The translations under genes were made by a program, and so were the position numbers. Under the pieces are notes generated by a model that made no database searches, was not told the DNA's origin, and saw nothing but the letters and a program-made list of their open reading frames with translations. 64,000 nucleotides of DNA. It comes from Saprospiraceae bacterium (GTDB taxonomy: Bacteria > Bacteroidota > Bacteroidia > Chitinophagales > Saprospiraceae). Below, piece by piece: positions 6,985-15,124 of the stretch. The number at the start of each line of letters is the position of its first letter. The first letter of the stretch is position 1. Location of the stretch: assembly GCA_021739645.1 (NCBI GenBank), contig JAIPBL010000002.1, positions 1 to 64,000 on the forward strand. The letters are read 5' to 3'.

Positions 6985-9690
6985 TCACCATTCCGTCATC
7001 ACAAAAATGCTCGGCGTGGCCCCAGCGGCGAGGCGATACAATTCCTTTAGGTTGTAAGTTGTCTGCGGCTGGTCGAGGGCGGGGGTTTCGAGCAGGTAGT
7101 CCTTGTCGAGGAGGTTTCGGCGGTTGGTGAAATTATAGACTGCGAGGCCGACCTTGCCGTGGTTGCGCCGTTTTTTCCACTTCCAGGTGGCGCTGAGGTC
7201 GAGGCGGACACTGCCGGGCAGGCGGGCAGTGTTCAGTTGGTCAAAAGCGAGGGCGTAGGTAAAGGTATCGGCGGTGCAATCCGGACAGGGCTTTTGCACC
7301 ACGCTGGGGATGGAGTAGGGGGTGCCGCTGCGCAAATTCAGGTTGGCGGCAAATTCCCAATTTTTCCAAGAAAGCGTGTTGACCCAGTTCAGTCGGTGGC
7401 GCACGTCGTGGCGGGCGGGGAAGGACTTGCCGCCGTTCAGTTCGGGGAACTGCGTCTGCACCTCGCCGAGCGAATAGGCCAGCCAGGTGCTGAACCTGTG
7501 CCAGCGTTTGCGCAGCAAAAAATCAAAACCCGTTGCAGTGCTCTCCCCATCGAAATTGAACCCGCGGTCGAAACTGTTCTCCAACCGCAGATTTAGGGAG
7601 GTGAGGTTGCGGTTTTTCTTTCGGTAAATTTCCATGTCGAGCAGGGCGGTCTTGCTCTCCATGCTCAGGCCGAAGGAGGTCTGCCAAAGCTCCTGAGCGG
7701 GAATGTTCTCGTCGGCCAAGGCCCAGAGCGGCTCGCCCACGCCGAGGTCGCCAAAGTCAATAATTTGGAAAACGAACTGCCAGTAGCGCCCGAGGCCGCC
7801 TTTCAATCGGAAGTTGCTGCCGTCCGCCTTTTTTCCGAAGGGAAACCAATTGAATCCAAGCCTCGGCTCAGAGTAGTACAGTCCCCGTTCGGGGAAAAGG
7901 TTCTCGCGGATGCCCAATGTCAAGTCCAGCTTTTGGGTAGCTTGCCAGGCAAATTCGGCATAAAAAGTATGCAGCCCGGTGCGCACGGTATCATTGGTCG
8001 AGAGGTTGCCAGTGAGCGTGACGGCATTGGTGTCGCGGAAAACGATCGATGCCTCTTGAACTTTCAGTTGGTACCCGAAGGAGGCACGGTGGCGGTCGCT
8101 TATCTTCCAGTTGTGGTGCAGGTTAAGGTCGAATTCGCCCATCGAATTGTTGGTCGTGTACCGGTAAATGAACGGTCGCAAACGGTCTTCTTCGTTCCAA
8201 ATGAAAGTGTAATCATTTTTGTAGGCGCTCAGTGCGGCGCTGTATTTTATGTCAAAAACGGGCGACCACTGGGCGCTGTGCTGCCAGCTCATGCCAAAGT
8301 TGCTGGCCGCGATGATGTCTTCGGTTTCGGTGAAAAAAGTGCTGTCGTCGAAAGCGAACCGGTAGTTGAGTTGGTCGTTGGTGTTGTAGAAACTAAGCGC
8401 GTTTTCCGCGGTTTTTTTGCCTTTCCAACGCAGTTTTAGGTTGGCGTCGCCAAAACTGATGGCGGGGTTCCAGGTGATGAATTTGCTATCGTTGACGGCC
8501 TGTTCCTGCAATGCGATTTTCCCGTTCTGAAAAATTTGGTTGAAAAAACTCTTGTACGCCGTGCTTTGCAGCCCGTCAATATAGCTGCGCCGGAGGGCGA
8601 TTAGGAGCGACACCCGGTCCTTTTTGAGCGGGATGTCCACGTAGCCCTGGAGGCTGAGTAGGTTCATCCCGATGCCCCCGCTGGTCTTTTTGCCGTAGCC
8701 CTGTTTGGCGGCGATGTCAATCACGCTGGAGTTCCGCCCACCGTACTCCGCCCCGAAGTTGCCGCGCCAGACGTCCACCTCATCCACGATGAAGGGGTTG
8801 AAGGCATCGTACAGCCCGAAGAAATGGCCCGTGTGGTAGATGGGGATGCCGTCGAGCAGCACGAGGTTTTGGTCGGGGGTGCCGCCGCGCACGTTGAGGC
8901 GGGAGCCGCTCTCGTCGGCGGCGCTGATGCCGGGCAGCAGTTGGAGGCTGCGCAAAACGTCCGGCTCGCCCCAGCCGGGCAGCGTGGGCATTTTTTGTTT
9001 GTCAAAATGGAAGCCGCCCTCGTCGGCCAGTTTGATCATGTCGGTGGCGAAATCCTGAATGAGCACGTCGGGGATGTTCATTACGTCCACGCGGAGGCGG
9101 TAATCCTGGCATTTTTTCACCAAAAGTGGGCGGACGAGGTGTGCCTGTTGTTTGTAGCCTAAGTAGCTGACTATCAGTGAGTCGTCTTTGGTGAAACTGC
9201 CTTCTAGCTTGAATTTACCATCGGCTTCCGTCACGGTTCCGTGGGGCGTATTCTTGATGTAGGCGGTGGCGCCGGGCAGAGGTTCGTTGGTTTCGGCGTC
9301 GAGGATGGTGCCGCAGAGGGCAAGGGCGGGAATTGGGGAATTGGGGAATTGGGGAATTGGGGGCATAGGTTGGCTTTCGGCGTTGAGCTTTTTTATCAGA
9401 ATGTATTGGTTGTCAATGATTTCGAAGGTGAGGCCCGTGCCTTTGAGCAGGCGCTTCATGGCATCGGGTAGCTCAAAGTTTCGGAATACAGCAGTTACTC
9501 GCACGCCTTCGACGGCATCGTCGTCGTAGGAGAAAGAAACGGGGTAGTTTTTTTCAAAAAAGGCAATTGCGGTGTGGAAGTCGGTGTTCCGGAAATTGGC
9601 GGAAAGGGTGGGGAGGGTGTTTTGCGCAAGCAAGCTGTTTACCCAGAAATAACAAAGGAAAAAGAGAATAATAATTCGGTAGTTCGGCAT
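6985..9690 (-). CDS. TonB-dependent receptor with STN signalling domain (FecA-like)
   Basis: The 901-residue product has a signal peptide (ending LLAQ), a secretin/TonB short N-terminal (STN) domain at ~23-100 (FEIIDNQYILIKK), a Pro-rich linker at ~107-125, a CarboxypepD_reg-like domain at ~128-205, a plug at ~230-330 (LNVRGGTPDQNLVLLDGIP), and a beta-barrel. STN-bearing receptors report ligand to a FecR anti-sigma factor. Such a FecR and an ECF sigma gene lie upstream on the same strand, so this is the receptor of a trans-envelope signalling set. The Pro-rich linker is encoded by a GGGGAATT tandem repeat. A KilA-N gene sits between it and FecR. Confidence 0.9.
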   Translation of the reverse strand: MPNYRIIILFFLCYFWVNSLLAQNTLPTLSANFRNTDFHTAIAFFEKNYPVSFSYDDDAVEGVRVTAVFRNFELPDAMKRLLKGTGLTFEIIDNQYILIKKLNAESQPMPPIPQFPNSPIPALALCGTILDAETNEPLPGATAYIKNTPHGTVTEADGKFKLEGSFTKDDSLIVSYLGYKQQAHLVRPLLVKKCQDYRLRVDVMNIPDVLIQDFATDMIKLADEGGFHFDKQKMPTLPGWGEPDVLRSLQLLPGISAADESGSRLNVRGGTPDQNLVLLDGIPIYHTGHFFGLYDAFNPFIVDEVDVWRGNFGAEYGGRNSSVIDIAAKQGYGKKTSGGIGMNLLSLQGYVDIPLKKDRVSLLIALRRSYIDGLQSTAYKSFFNQIFQNGKIALQEQAVNDSKFITWNPAISFGDANLKLRWKGKKTAENALSFYNTNDQLNYRFAFDDSTFFTETEDIIAASNFGMSWQHSAQWSPVFDIKYSAALSAYKNDYTFIWNEEDRLRPFIYRYTTNNSMGEFDLNLHHNWKISDRHRASFGYQLKVQEASIVFRDTNAVTLTGNLSTNDTVRTGLHTFYAEFAWQATQKLDLTLGIRENLFPERGLYYSEPRLGFNWFPFGKKADGSNFRLKGGLGRYWQFVFQIIDFGDLGVGEPLWALADENIPAQELWQTSFGLSMESKTALLDMEIYRKKNRNLTSLNLRLENSFDRGFNFDGESTATGFDFLLRKRWHRFSTWLAYSLGEVQTQFPELNGGKSFPARHDVRHRLNWVNTLSWKNWEFAANLNLRSGTPYSIPSVVQKPCPDCTADTFTYALAFDQLNTARLPGSVRLDLSATWKWKKRRNHGKVGLAVYNFTNRRNLLDKDYLLETPALDQPQTTYNLKELYRLAAGATPSIFVMTEW
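9328..9363. repeat. GGGGAATT tandem repeat inside the TonB receptor gene
   Basis: About four 8-base units lie in frame and encode the linker PPIPQFPNSPIP between the STN and carboxypeptidase-like domains. Similar arrays lie in intergenic DNA at 31227-31260 and 60737-60778. Confidence 0.85.
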
Positions 9691-9697
9691 TACAGGA

Positions 9698-10537
9698 TTA
9701 GCTACTCCAACTTCTTGACCTCGTCCAAGCCGCTGGTTTTGATAATGATTTCCATTTGTTCTCTAGCTGGGTGTTTAATATTTCCAGTCGTTGGTCCTTT
9801 GGGCTGGCCCACTGCAGCAGTTTTGAGTTGAGGCTTTGAAGGTTCGATAGCACCAGCAATTGCTCCACTGTTGCGTGGTCACGGATATTGTCCTTCACAT
9901 CGGGATTGGCGGTGCGCCATTGCCGGGCAGTCACGCCAAAAACAGCGAGGTTTAGCAGGTCTGCCTCGGAGGCTTGGTGGATGGCCTCCTTGTTCGTGTT
10001 CCAATCAATGAGCGGGACGAGGTTTTCGCGTACAGCATTGGTATGAATGTGCCAATTGGTCTTGGCGATTTGACGCCGCAGGCTCCAGTTCGTTTCTAAC
10101 CTTGTCGATTCATCTTCTTTCAGACGCTGAAACTCGCGGATAAGAAAAAGATAAAAAGAGGGGTTGAGCCAACTGGCGAACTGCACAGCGATGTCCTGAT
10201 GGGCATAGGTGCCGCCATACCTGCCAGCTTTTGCGGTAATTCCGATTGCATTGGTGAGGTCTATCCAGTCTTTCACAGAAAGGATAAAGTCGCTCAGACC
10301 AGTCTCCGTTCTAATTCGGTGGAAATCCACCGAATTAAAATCGGGGTTGTTCAAGCTCTCCCAAAGGCCGAGGAATTCAATGTTGGAGCGGTTGCGAAGG
10401 TAGTTTTTGATGATGTCGTTGGCAGGGGAACGGCCATTTGAAGCAATGTCCGTTAAGGAAACATAGGCTCCTGTGTCATGCTGTTGAAGCCTGACTTCTA
10501 TGTCTTGAACCTTGATGGTATTTTGTTTAAGAGCCAT
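9698..10537 (-). CDS. KilA-N domain protein, copy 3, with frameshifted C-terminus
   Basis: The 279-residue product closely resembles copy 1 (VSLTDIA, NYLRNRSNIEFLGLWESLNN, GRYGGTYAHQDIAVQFASWL, EADLLNLAVFGVTARQW). The two match up to RLEILN; after LNTQ the frame departs and ends in about 22 unrelated residues. Skipping one base restores AREQMEIIIKTSGLDEV, the family ending, with a stop at 9702-9704. It lies in the 1.1 kb between fecR and the TonB receptor and has its own -7-like TACTTTTG at 10553-10560. It probably entered the signalling operon as an insertion. The DNA-binding role is from the family only. Confidence 0.88.
   Translation of the reverse strand: MALKQNTIKVQDIEVRLQQHDTGAYVSLTDIASNGRSPANDIIKNYLRNRSNIEFLGLWESLNNPDFNSVDFHRIRTETGLSDFILSVKDWIDLTNAIGITAKAGRYGGTYAHQDIAVQFASWLNPSFYLFLIREFQRLKEDESTRLETNWSLRRQIAKTNWHIHTNAVRENLVPLIDWNTNKEAIHQASEADLLNLAVFGVTARQWRTANPDVKDNIRDHATVEQLLVLSNLQSLNSKLLQWASPKDQRLEILNTQLENKWKSLSKPAAWTRSRSWSS
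10312..10337. repeat. Coding palindrome inside KilA-N copy 3
   Basis: Arms TAATTCGGTGGA and complement flank a central AA (26 bases). It is read in frame as F-N-S-V-D-F-H-R-I and sits at the same alignment position as the palindrome of copy 1, although the arms differ. Confidence 0.88.
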
Positions 10538-10566
10538 GTGGTCACTTTAGCGCAAAAGTAAAACAA

Positions 10567-11676
10567 TCAATGAATGACCACCGTATCCCCGCGCACTTCG
10601 CAGTTCAGCTTCATGGGGTCGCAGACCATTTTCACGGCTTTTTTCAGGTCGTTGTTGACGAATTTGCCGCTGAACGTCCGTTCGCCGAGGCTGTCTGCCA
10701 GCACTTTGACGCCGTACTGCCGCTCCATTTCACCGAAGACCCGCTCCAGCGATGCACTTCGGAAAGTGCTTTCGCCCTTGAACCAGTTTGGGTAAAAACT
10801 AAGCCCCTGCCGCTGCTGCATCCTGCCGCGCAGCACGGTTACTTGTTCGCCTTTTTTTAGCAGCACCCGTTCTGTCGCTTCGGGGTTGGTGACCTGCACC
10901 TTGCCTTCTGCGCATTTCACTTCCAGCTCCTCGCCGCGGGCGTACACGTTGAAAATGGTACCGACCACCTGCACTGAACCCTGCTCGGTTTGGACGGTGA
11001 AGGTCTTTCCTTTTTTGGCCTTGAAATATGCCTCGCCGTCGAGGGCGACCTTGCGGCCCTCCGTCCAGTCAGCTTCGGCAAAGCCCAGTTTTGACATGGC
11101 GTTCAGGGTCACCACCGAGCCGTCGGGGAGTTTGACTTCTTTGTTTTCGCCCGCATTGGTCTGGTAGGCGGTGTCGGTGAAGCTGAAATTGTCCCTGCTC
11201 GAAAACCACCAGATGCCTACTACCCCGAGGAGTACGGTGGCAGCGATGGCGAGCCATTGACGATTTAGGATTTGGGATTTACGATTTACGATTGTCGGAG
11301 CTGTGCTTGGCTGGGTGATTTCGACGATTTTGGCTTCGGGTTGCTGCGCAATTTCTGGCGTTTCAGCTGTAGTTTCTAATTCAGCAGGCACTGACTGCGC
11401 ACTGCCCACCCCGACCAGGGTCGGTGAATTGCCCACTTCCTTTTCCGCTTTTTCTTTTTCCAAAATCGGCTGCAATTTCTGCCATGCGAGGGTGGGGGAG
11501 TATTCGTCCATTTCCAGCCCTTCGAGGGCGGCCAGCATCTCGACGTACTCGGGGTAGCCTTCGAGGTTGCGCAGGGCTTCGAGGTCTTCTGGCGAGAGGT
11601 CGCCAGCCAGCCACCGAGCTAGCAACGTGTCGTCGTTGCCGGGCTGAAGGTCGTCGTCGTGATGGTTATTTTCCAT
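10567..11676 (-). CDS. FecR-family anti-sigma factor
   Basis: The 369-residue inner-membrane regulator has a cytoplasmic N-terminal part (~1-140) with acidic and low-complexity stretches, one membrane segment (~143-160, AIAATVLLGVVGIWWF), a periplasmic FecR domain (~175-270, LPDGSVVTLNAMSKL, GEAYFKAKKGKTFTVQT) and a C-terminal DUF4974 domain (~295-365, FRSASLERVFGEMERQYGVKV). It should hold the ECF sigma factor encoded just upstream until the STN receptor signals. The stretch PTIVNRKSQILNRQ before the membrane segment is encoded by AATCGTAA-like repeats. Confidence 0.9.
   Translation of the reverse strand: MENNHHDDDLQPGNDDTLLARWLAGDLSPEDLEALRNLEGYPEYVEMLAALEGLEMDEYSPTLAWQKLQPILEKEKAEKEVGNSPTLVGVGSAQSVPAELETTAETPEIAQQPEAKIVEITQPSTAPTIVNRKSQILNRQWLAIAATVLLGVVGIWWFSSRDNFSFTDTAYQTNAGENKEVKLPDGSVVTLNAMSKLGFAEADWTEGRKVALDGEAYFKAKKGKTFTVQTEQGSVQVVGTIFNVYARGEELEVKCAEGKVQVTNPEATERVLLKKGEQVTVLRGRMQQRQGLSFYPNWFKGESTFRSASLERVFGEMERQYGVKVLADSLGERTFSGKFVNNDLKKAVKMVCDPMKLNCEVRGDTVVIH
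11259..11298. repeat. In-frame AATCGTAAATC-like repeat in fecR
   Basis: Short imperfect units of GATTTACGATT and GATTTAGGATT type encode NRKSQILNR just before the membrane segment. The same kind of repeat (TCGTAAATCGCTAAAATCG) lies between fecR and the sigma gene at 11731-11765. Confidence 0.6.
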
Positions 11677-11767
11677 GTTGCTTTTTTCTATTTTGGCAAA
11701 CGATTGAGCGGGTCTTTACCCTACTACTCCAATCGTAAATCGCTAAAATCGTAATTCGTAAATCCTT

Positions 11768-12289
11768 TCAAATTCCTTTCAAAATCTGCCGCAGCTCTAC
11801 CAATGCCAGGTGCATCCGCTTCTCGACAGCTTTCACGGAAAGGTCGAGGTAGGCGGCGATTTCGGCATACTTCATTTTGTCCATTCGGTTCATCAGGAAG
11901 ACAACCCGCTGTTTTTCGGGCAGTTGGGCAATGGCTTTTTCGAGGCGGTCTTGCAGTTCCTTAGTTTCCAAGTCGAAGTGGGGGTTTTCGTCGTTGCTTG
12001 CCTCCTCGGTCGTTGCTTGCCGCTGGAAGCACAGGACGACTTGCTCGTGCTTTTTTTCATCCAAAAAAAGATTGCCGGCCACGGCGAACAGGTAGCCCTT
12101 GGCCTTCTCGAAAGGCACTTTTGCACAGTCTCGCCAAAGGCGCAAAAAGGCTTCTTGGGCTAGGTCGTCGGCCTCGGTGGCGTTAGCGCCTTTGTAGCAG
12201 AGGAAGTTGCGCACGTGTCGGGCATGTGCGTAGAAGAGCTCCCGGTAGGTAGGCTCGTGGCAGACGTTATTTATTGGGAGTGAATCCAT
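11768..12289 (-). CDS. ECF-type RNA polymerase sigma factor
   Basis: The 173-residue product contains sigma region 2 (~15-85, with EADDLAQEAFLRLWR and AKGYLFAVAGNLFLD) and region 4 (~112-165, LPEKQRVVFLMNRMDKMKYAEIAAYLDLSVKAVEKRM, the helix-turn-helix). Small sigma factors of this kind in Bacteroidota usually drive the neighbouring TonB receptor genes under FecR control. It is the first gene of sigma - fecR - (KilA-N) - receptor, all on the minus strand. It lies 10 bases from the end of the hepT-like gene. Confidence 0.9.
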   Translation of the reverse strand: MDSLPINNVCHEPTYRELFYAHARHVRNFLCYKGANATEADDLAQEAFLRLWRDCAKVPFEKAKGYLFAVAGNLFLDEKKHEQVVLCFQRQATTEEASNDENPHFDLETKELQDRLEKAIAQLPEKQRVVFLMNRMDKMKYAEIAAYLDLSVKAVEKRMHLALVELRQILKGI

Positions 12290-12299
12290 GTTTCAGGTA

Positions 12300-12728
12300 T
12301 CAAAGGAATTTTCTCAAATATCCAAGATGCTTGTAAAATTGGGAGTTCAAAGCTGCTTCAAGTTCGCCTTTGTCGAATGGCATCATTTCAATCATTTTCA
12401 ATAGTGCCAGTTTCAGCGGTTCCATTTCATTGTTTGCCGTGGCAAAAACGAGGTTGAAATCAATTCCTCTATAGTCGTGTGATAGTCTGTTGCGCATCCC
12501 TGTCATTAGTTTCCATGGTATTGCCGGAAAAGCTTCTTTTAGTCCCTTTTCAAGTTTTTTGCTTTCTTCGCCAATGGCCAATAATAGATGGGAAACGGCA
12601 TGGAAGTGCAATTGGTCATCTTTGTAAAAAAAATTGCGTGCGTTGGCAAATGGAGAGATGAATTGCTTCACCTTTTCAATAGCTTCCAACATGGTCAGCA
12701 AGTAAAGCAAGTTGTCGCCACTAAACAT
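12300..12728 (-). CDS. HepT-like HEPN toxin
   Basis: The 142-residue helical protein carries the HEPN RNase motif R-x4-H in MRNRLSHDYRGID (about residues 78-90). It overlaps the end of the MNT nucleotidyltransferase gene by 8 bases, the standard layout of MntA/HepT (HEPN/MNT) toxin-antitoxin pairs. In described pairs HepT is an RNase and MntA neutralises it by adding AMP to a Tyr near the HEPN motif; the Tyr in HDY fits this. Confidence 0.82.
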   Translation of the reverse strand: MFSGDNLLYLLTMLEAIEKVKQFISPFANARNFFYKDDQLHFHAVSHLLLAIGEESKKLEKGLKEAFPAIPWKLMTGMRNRLSHDYRGIDFNLVFATANNEMEPLKLALLKMIEMMPFDKGELEAALNSQFYKHLGYLRKFL

Positions 12729-13023
12729 AAATAAAGCTCTTTTCTGCCCGATACCGGACGATGGGATTCATGAAGCTGAGGTTGACGAGGTCTATTTTTT
12801 TGTGCTGCAAAATCTTCTTGACCTTTTCTTCAAAAGCTTCCAGCTGGCGCAGGTCAAGAAAACTGCCTTCTCTTAGTTCATAAAAAAGGTCAATATCGCT
12901 GTCTTCATTTGAATTTCCCGTTGCCACGCTGCCAAAAATACCAAGCCTACGGATGCCAAATTCTTTTGACAACAGTTCTTTATTATCTTCGAGTATGGAC
13001 TTGATGGTGTCTTTATTTGACAT
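12721..13023 (-). CDS. MntA-like nucleotidyltransferase antitoxin
   Basis: The ~100-residue minimal nucleotidyltransferase has the motif GSVATGNSNEDSDIDLF (G-S-x10-D-x-D). The start at MSNKDTIKSIL (13021-13023) is preferred over an upstream in-frame ATG, because a complete promoter (TTG-N17-TATTTTTG) lies between the two. It overlaps the hepT-like gene. Confidence 0.82.
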   Translation of the reverse strand: MSNKDTIKSILEDNKELLSKEFGIRRLGIFGSVATGNSNEDSDIDLFYELREGSFLDLRQLEAFEEKVKKILQHKKIDLVNLSFMNPIVRYRAEKSFIYV

Positions 13024-13043
13024 GGCTTTGAATTTCTTCCTTG

Positions 13044-13071
13044 CAAAAATAGAGATTGTTTTGCCTTTCAA
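13044..13071 (-). promoter_or_regulatory. Bacteroidota-type promoter of the mntA-hepT pair
   Basis: On the minus strand, TTG (13069-13071) and TATTTTTG (13044-13051) are spaced by 17 bases. The start codon lies 20 bases downstream. Confidence 0.65.
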
Positions 13072-13194
13072 GTTGAAAATGGGTCAAAATGCACTAAATC
13101 TTTCACCCGTTATAACTTCACAAAAATCGTGGTAGGGTTTTTTCTGTTATTATCGTTTTTAATGCAAACCTTCGAAGAAACCGCCACATTGGAT

Positions 13195-13202
13195 TAGTTT
13201 TG
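13195..13202 (+). promoter_or_regulatory. TAnnTTTG -7 box of the DUF1800-DUF1501 pair
   Basis: TAGTTTTG lies 56 bases before the chosen ATG. The -33 element is weak (TTC near 13171). Confidence 0.4.
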
Positions 13203-13258
13203 GGCGAGCATTTTGCTTGCTGAACACCAAACTGCCTTTCACCAAATCGAATATCAAC

Positions 13259-15022
13259 ATGACTGTATCAACGCTGAACAGGCGGGCTTTTTTCCAAAAA
13301 TTGCGCAGCGAATCCACAGAAAAAACGGAGCAGCGCATGGGCATTTTTGGAAAAATGAAACCAGTTTTCCCGCTGGGCAACCAAGAGTTGCCTCTGGTGC
13401 CGCCACCCACCACAACCGTCACGCTCAACGGTGGCCTAGAGCCATACACCGGCCCTTGGGACTATGAGCAGGCAGCTCATCTGCTGCGCCGGACCACTTT
13501 TGGGGTGAAGAAAAATGACCTCGAACTGCTGGTGGGCATGACGATGGACGAGGCGGTGAACCATATTCTCTTGGATTTGCCACCCCCCCTCGACCCAATC
13601 AACAACTACTCCGACGACGATCCCACAAACGAAGACGATTACGACGACCCCGCCGTACCAGCTGGCCAAACCTGGGTGGATGCCAACTACGACAACGATG
13701 CCGAAGGCTACCGAATCGAGAGCTACCGGGGCTGGTGGATAGATTTGATGGTGAATCAGGAGGCGAACATCCGAGAGAAAATGACCCTCTTTTGGCACAA
13801 CCATTTCGCTACGCAGACTGATGCGGTTTTTTATGGAAAGGTAAACTATCGGCATAACCGGTTGCTGCGCTCCCATGCGCTGGGCAATTTCAAACAGTTT
13901 ACGAAGGAAGTCACTCTCGACCCCATGATGCTGTTTTACCTCAATGGCTACCTCAATGTGAAAGACGCCCCCGACGAAAACTATGCGCGGGAGTTGCAGG
14001 AGCTTTTCACTGTGGGCAAGGACAATCCTGATCACTACACCGAGGACGATGTGGTGGCCGCGGCAAGGGTGTTGACGGGGTGGTCTATTGATTGGAATAA
14101 TTTTGATACGACAATTCCTTCCATTTTCAATGCAGGTGCCCACGATATTGGTGACAAACAGTTTAGTGCTTTTTATGGTAACACAGTTATAACAGGCAGT
14201 TTTGACGGCGACGCAGAACTTAATGCCTTGCTCGACATGATTTTCCAGAAAAACGAAGTAGCCGAGTTCCTCGTTCGCAAGCTCTATCGCTGGTTCATTT
14301 ACTACAATATTGACGCTGCTGCCGAGGCGAACCTAATCCAGCCGCTGGCGCAAATCTTCCGCAGCAACGGGTACGAAATCAAGCCCGTGATGGAAACGCT
14401 GCTCAAGAGCACGCACTTTTTCGACGCCGTGAACAAGGGCTGTTTTATCAAAACACCCGTAGATATTGTGGTCGGAACAATGCGGAGCTTCAACCTGGGC
14501 ATCCCTTCCATCACGCTTTGGGACGACTTCGTGATGAAATCCTATCTCCGGTATTTCCACAGCGTCATGCAGATGCTGCCCGGCGACCCGCCCAACGTGG
14601 CAGGGTGGCAGGCGTTCCGGCAGGTGCCGCAATTCTACCGCATGTGGATAAACGGGGACACGGCCCGCAACCGCAATTTTTACATCGCTGCCATGTTTTC
14701 AGGGAATTTGGCGAGCAGCAACGATAACGTCTTGCGGATTGACCCGATTGCGTTTGCCAGCCAGTTCAGCGACCCGAGCAACCCTGTCACGCTGGTGGAT
14801 GAGATGGTGAAACTCCTGCTGCCGCAGCCCATTTCTGACTTAAAAAAGACGCTGCTGAAAAGCATCCTGTTGTCGGGGTTGCCCAGCGACAGCTACTGGA
14901 CCATCGAATGGATTGCCTACGTCAATAATCCGAACGACCCGATGTCCGTTGCCGTGGTGAACACCCGGTTGACCAACATGATTGCGTATATTTTGCTTTT
15001 GCCAGAATACCAACTGGCTTAA
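13259..15022 (+). CDS. DUF1800 family protein
   Basis: The ATG at 13259 is chosen because MTVSTLNRRAFFQKL looks like the Arg-containing leader of this family; an ATG 42 bases upstream is also open. The 587-residue body shows DUF1800 features: AAHLLRRTTFGVKKNDL near residue 75, MTLFWHNHFATQ, YLNVKDAPDENYARELQELFTVG, and PPNVAGWQAF. DUF1800 and DUF1501 genes are regular neighbours in Bacteroidota and Planctomycetes; the function is unknown but thought to be exported. The DUF1501 gene follows 102 bases downstream. Confidence 0.9.
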   Translation: MTVSTLNRRAFFQKLRSESTEKTEQRMGIFGKMKPVFPLGNQELPLVPPPTTTVTLNGGLEPYTGPWDYEQAAHLLRRTTFGVKKNDLELLVGMTMDEAVNHILLDLPPPLDPINNYSDDDPTNEDDYDDPAVPAGQTWVDANYDNDAEGYRIESYRGWWIDLMVNQEANIREKMTLFWHNHFATQTDAVFYGKVNYRHNRLLRSHALGNFKQFTKEVTLDPMMLFYLNGYLNVKDAPDENYARELQELFTVGKDNPDHYTEDDVVAAARVLTGWSIDWNNFDTTIPSIFNAGAHDIGDKQFSAFYGNTVITGSFDGDAELNALLDMIFQKNEVAEFLVRKLYRWFIYYNIDAAAEANLIQPLAQIFRSNGYEIKPVMETLLKSTHFFDAVNKGCFIKTPVDIVVGTMRSFNLGIPSITLWDDFVMKSYLRYFHSVMQMLPGDPPNVAGWQAFRQVPQFYRMWINGDTARNRNFYIAAMFSGNLASSNDNVLRIDPIAFASQFSDPSNPVTLVDEMVKLLLPQPISDLKKTLLKSILLSGLPSDSYWTIEWIAYVNNPNDPMSVAVVNTRLTNMIAYILLLPEYQLA

Positions 15023-15039
15023 ATGAATGATGAATGATA

Positions 15040-15113
15040 AATGATGAATGATGAATAACCACGCATCATCATTCCACTTTACATTCACCATTCATAATTC
15101 ATCATTCATCATT
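15040..15113. repeat. Inverted AATGATGAATG-type repeats between DUF1800 and DUF1501
   Basis: A 17-base arm (15040-15056) is exactly complementary to 15097-15113 with a 40-base loop. Both arms consist of ATG/AAT short repeats. The RNA could fold, but the repeat looks like expanding low-complexity DNA. Confidence 0.7.
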
Positions 15114-15124
15114 GAATCAGAATT

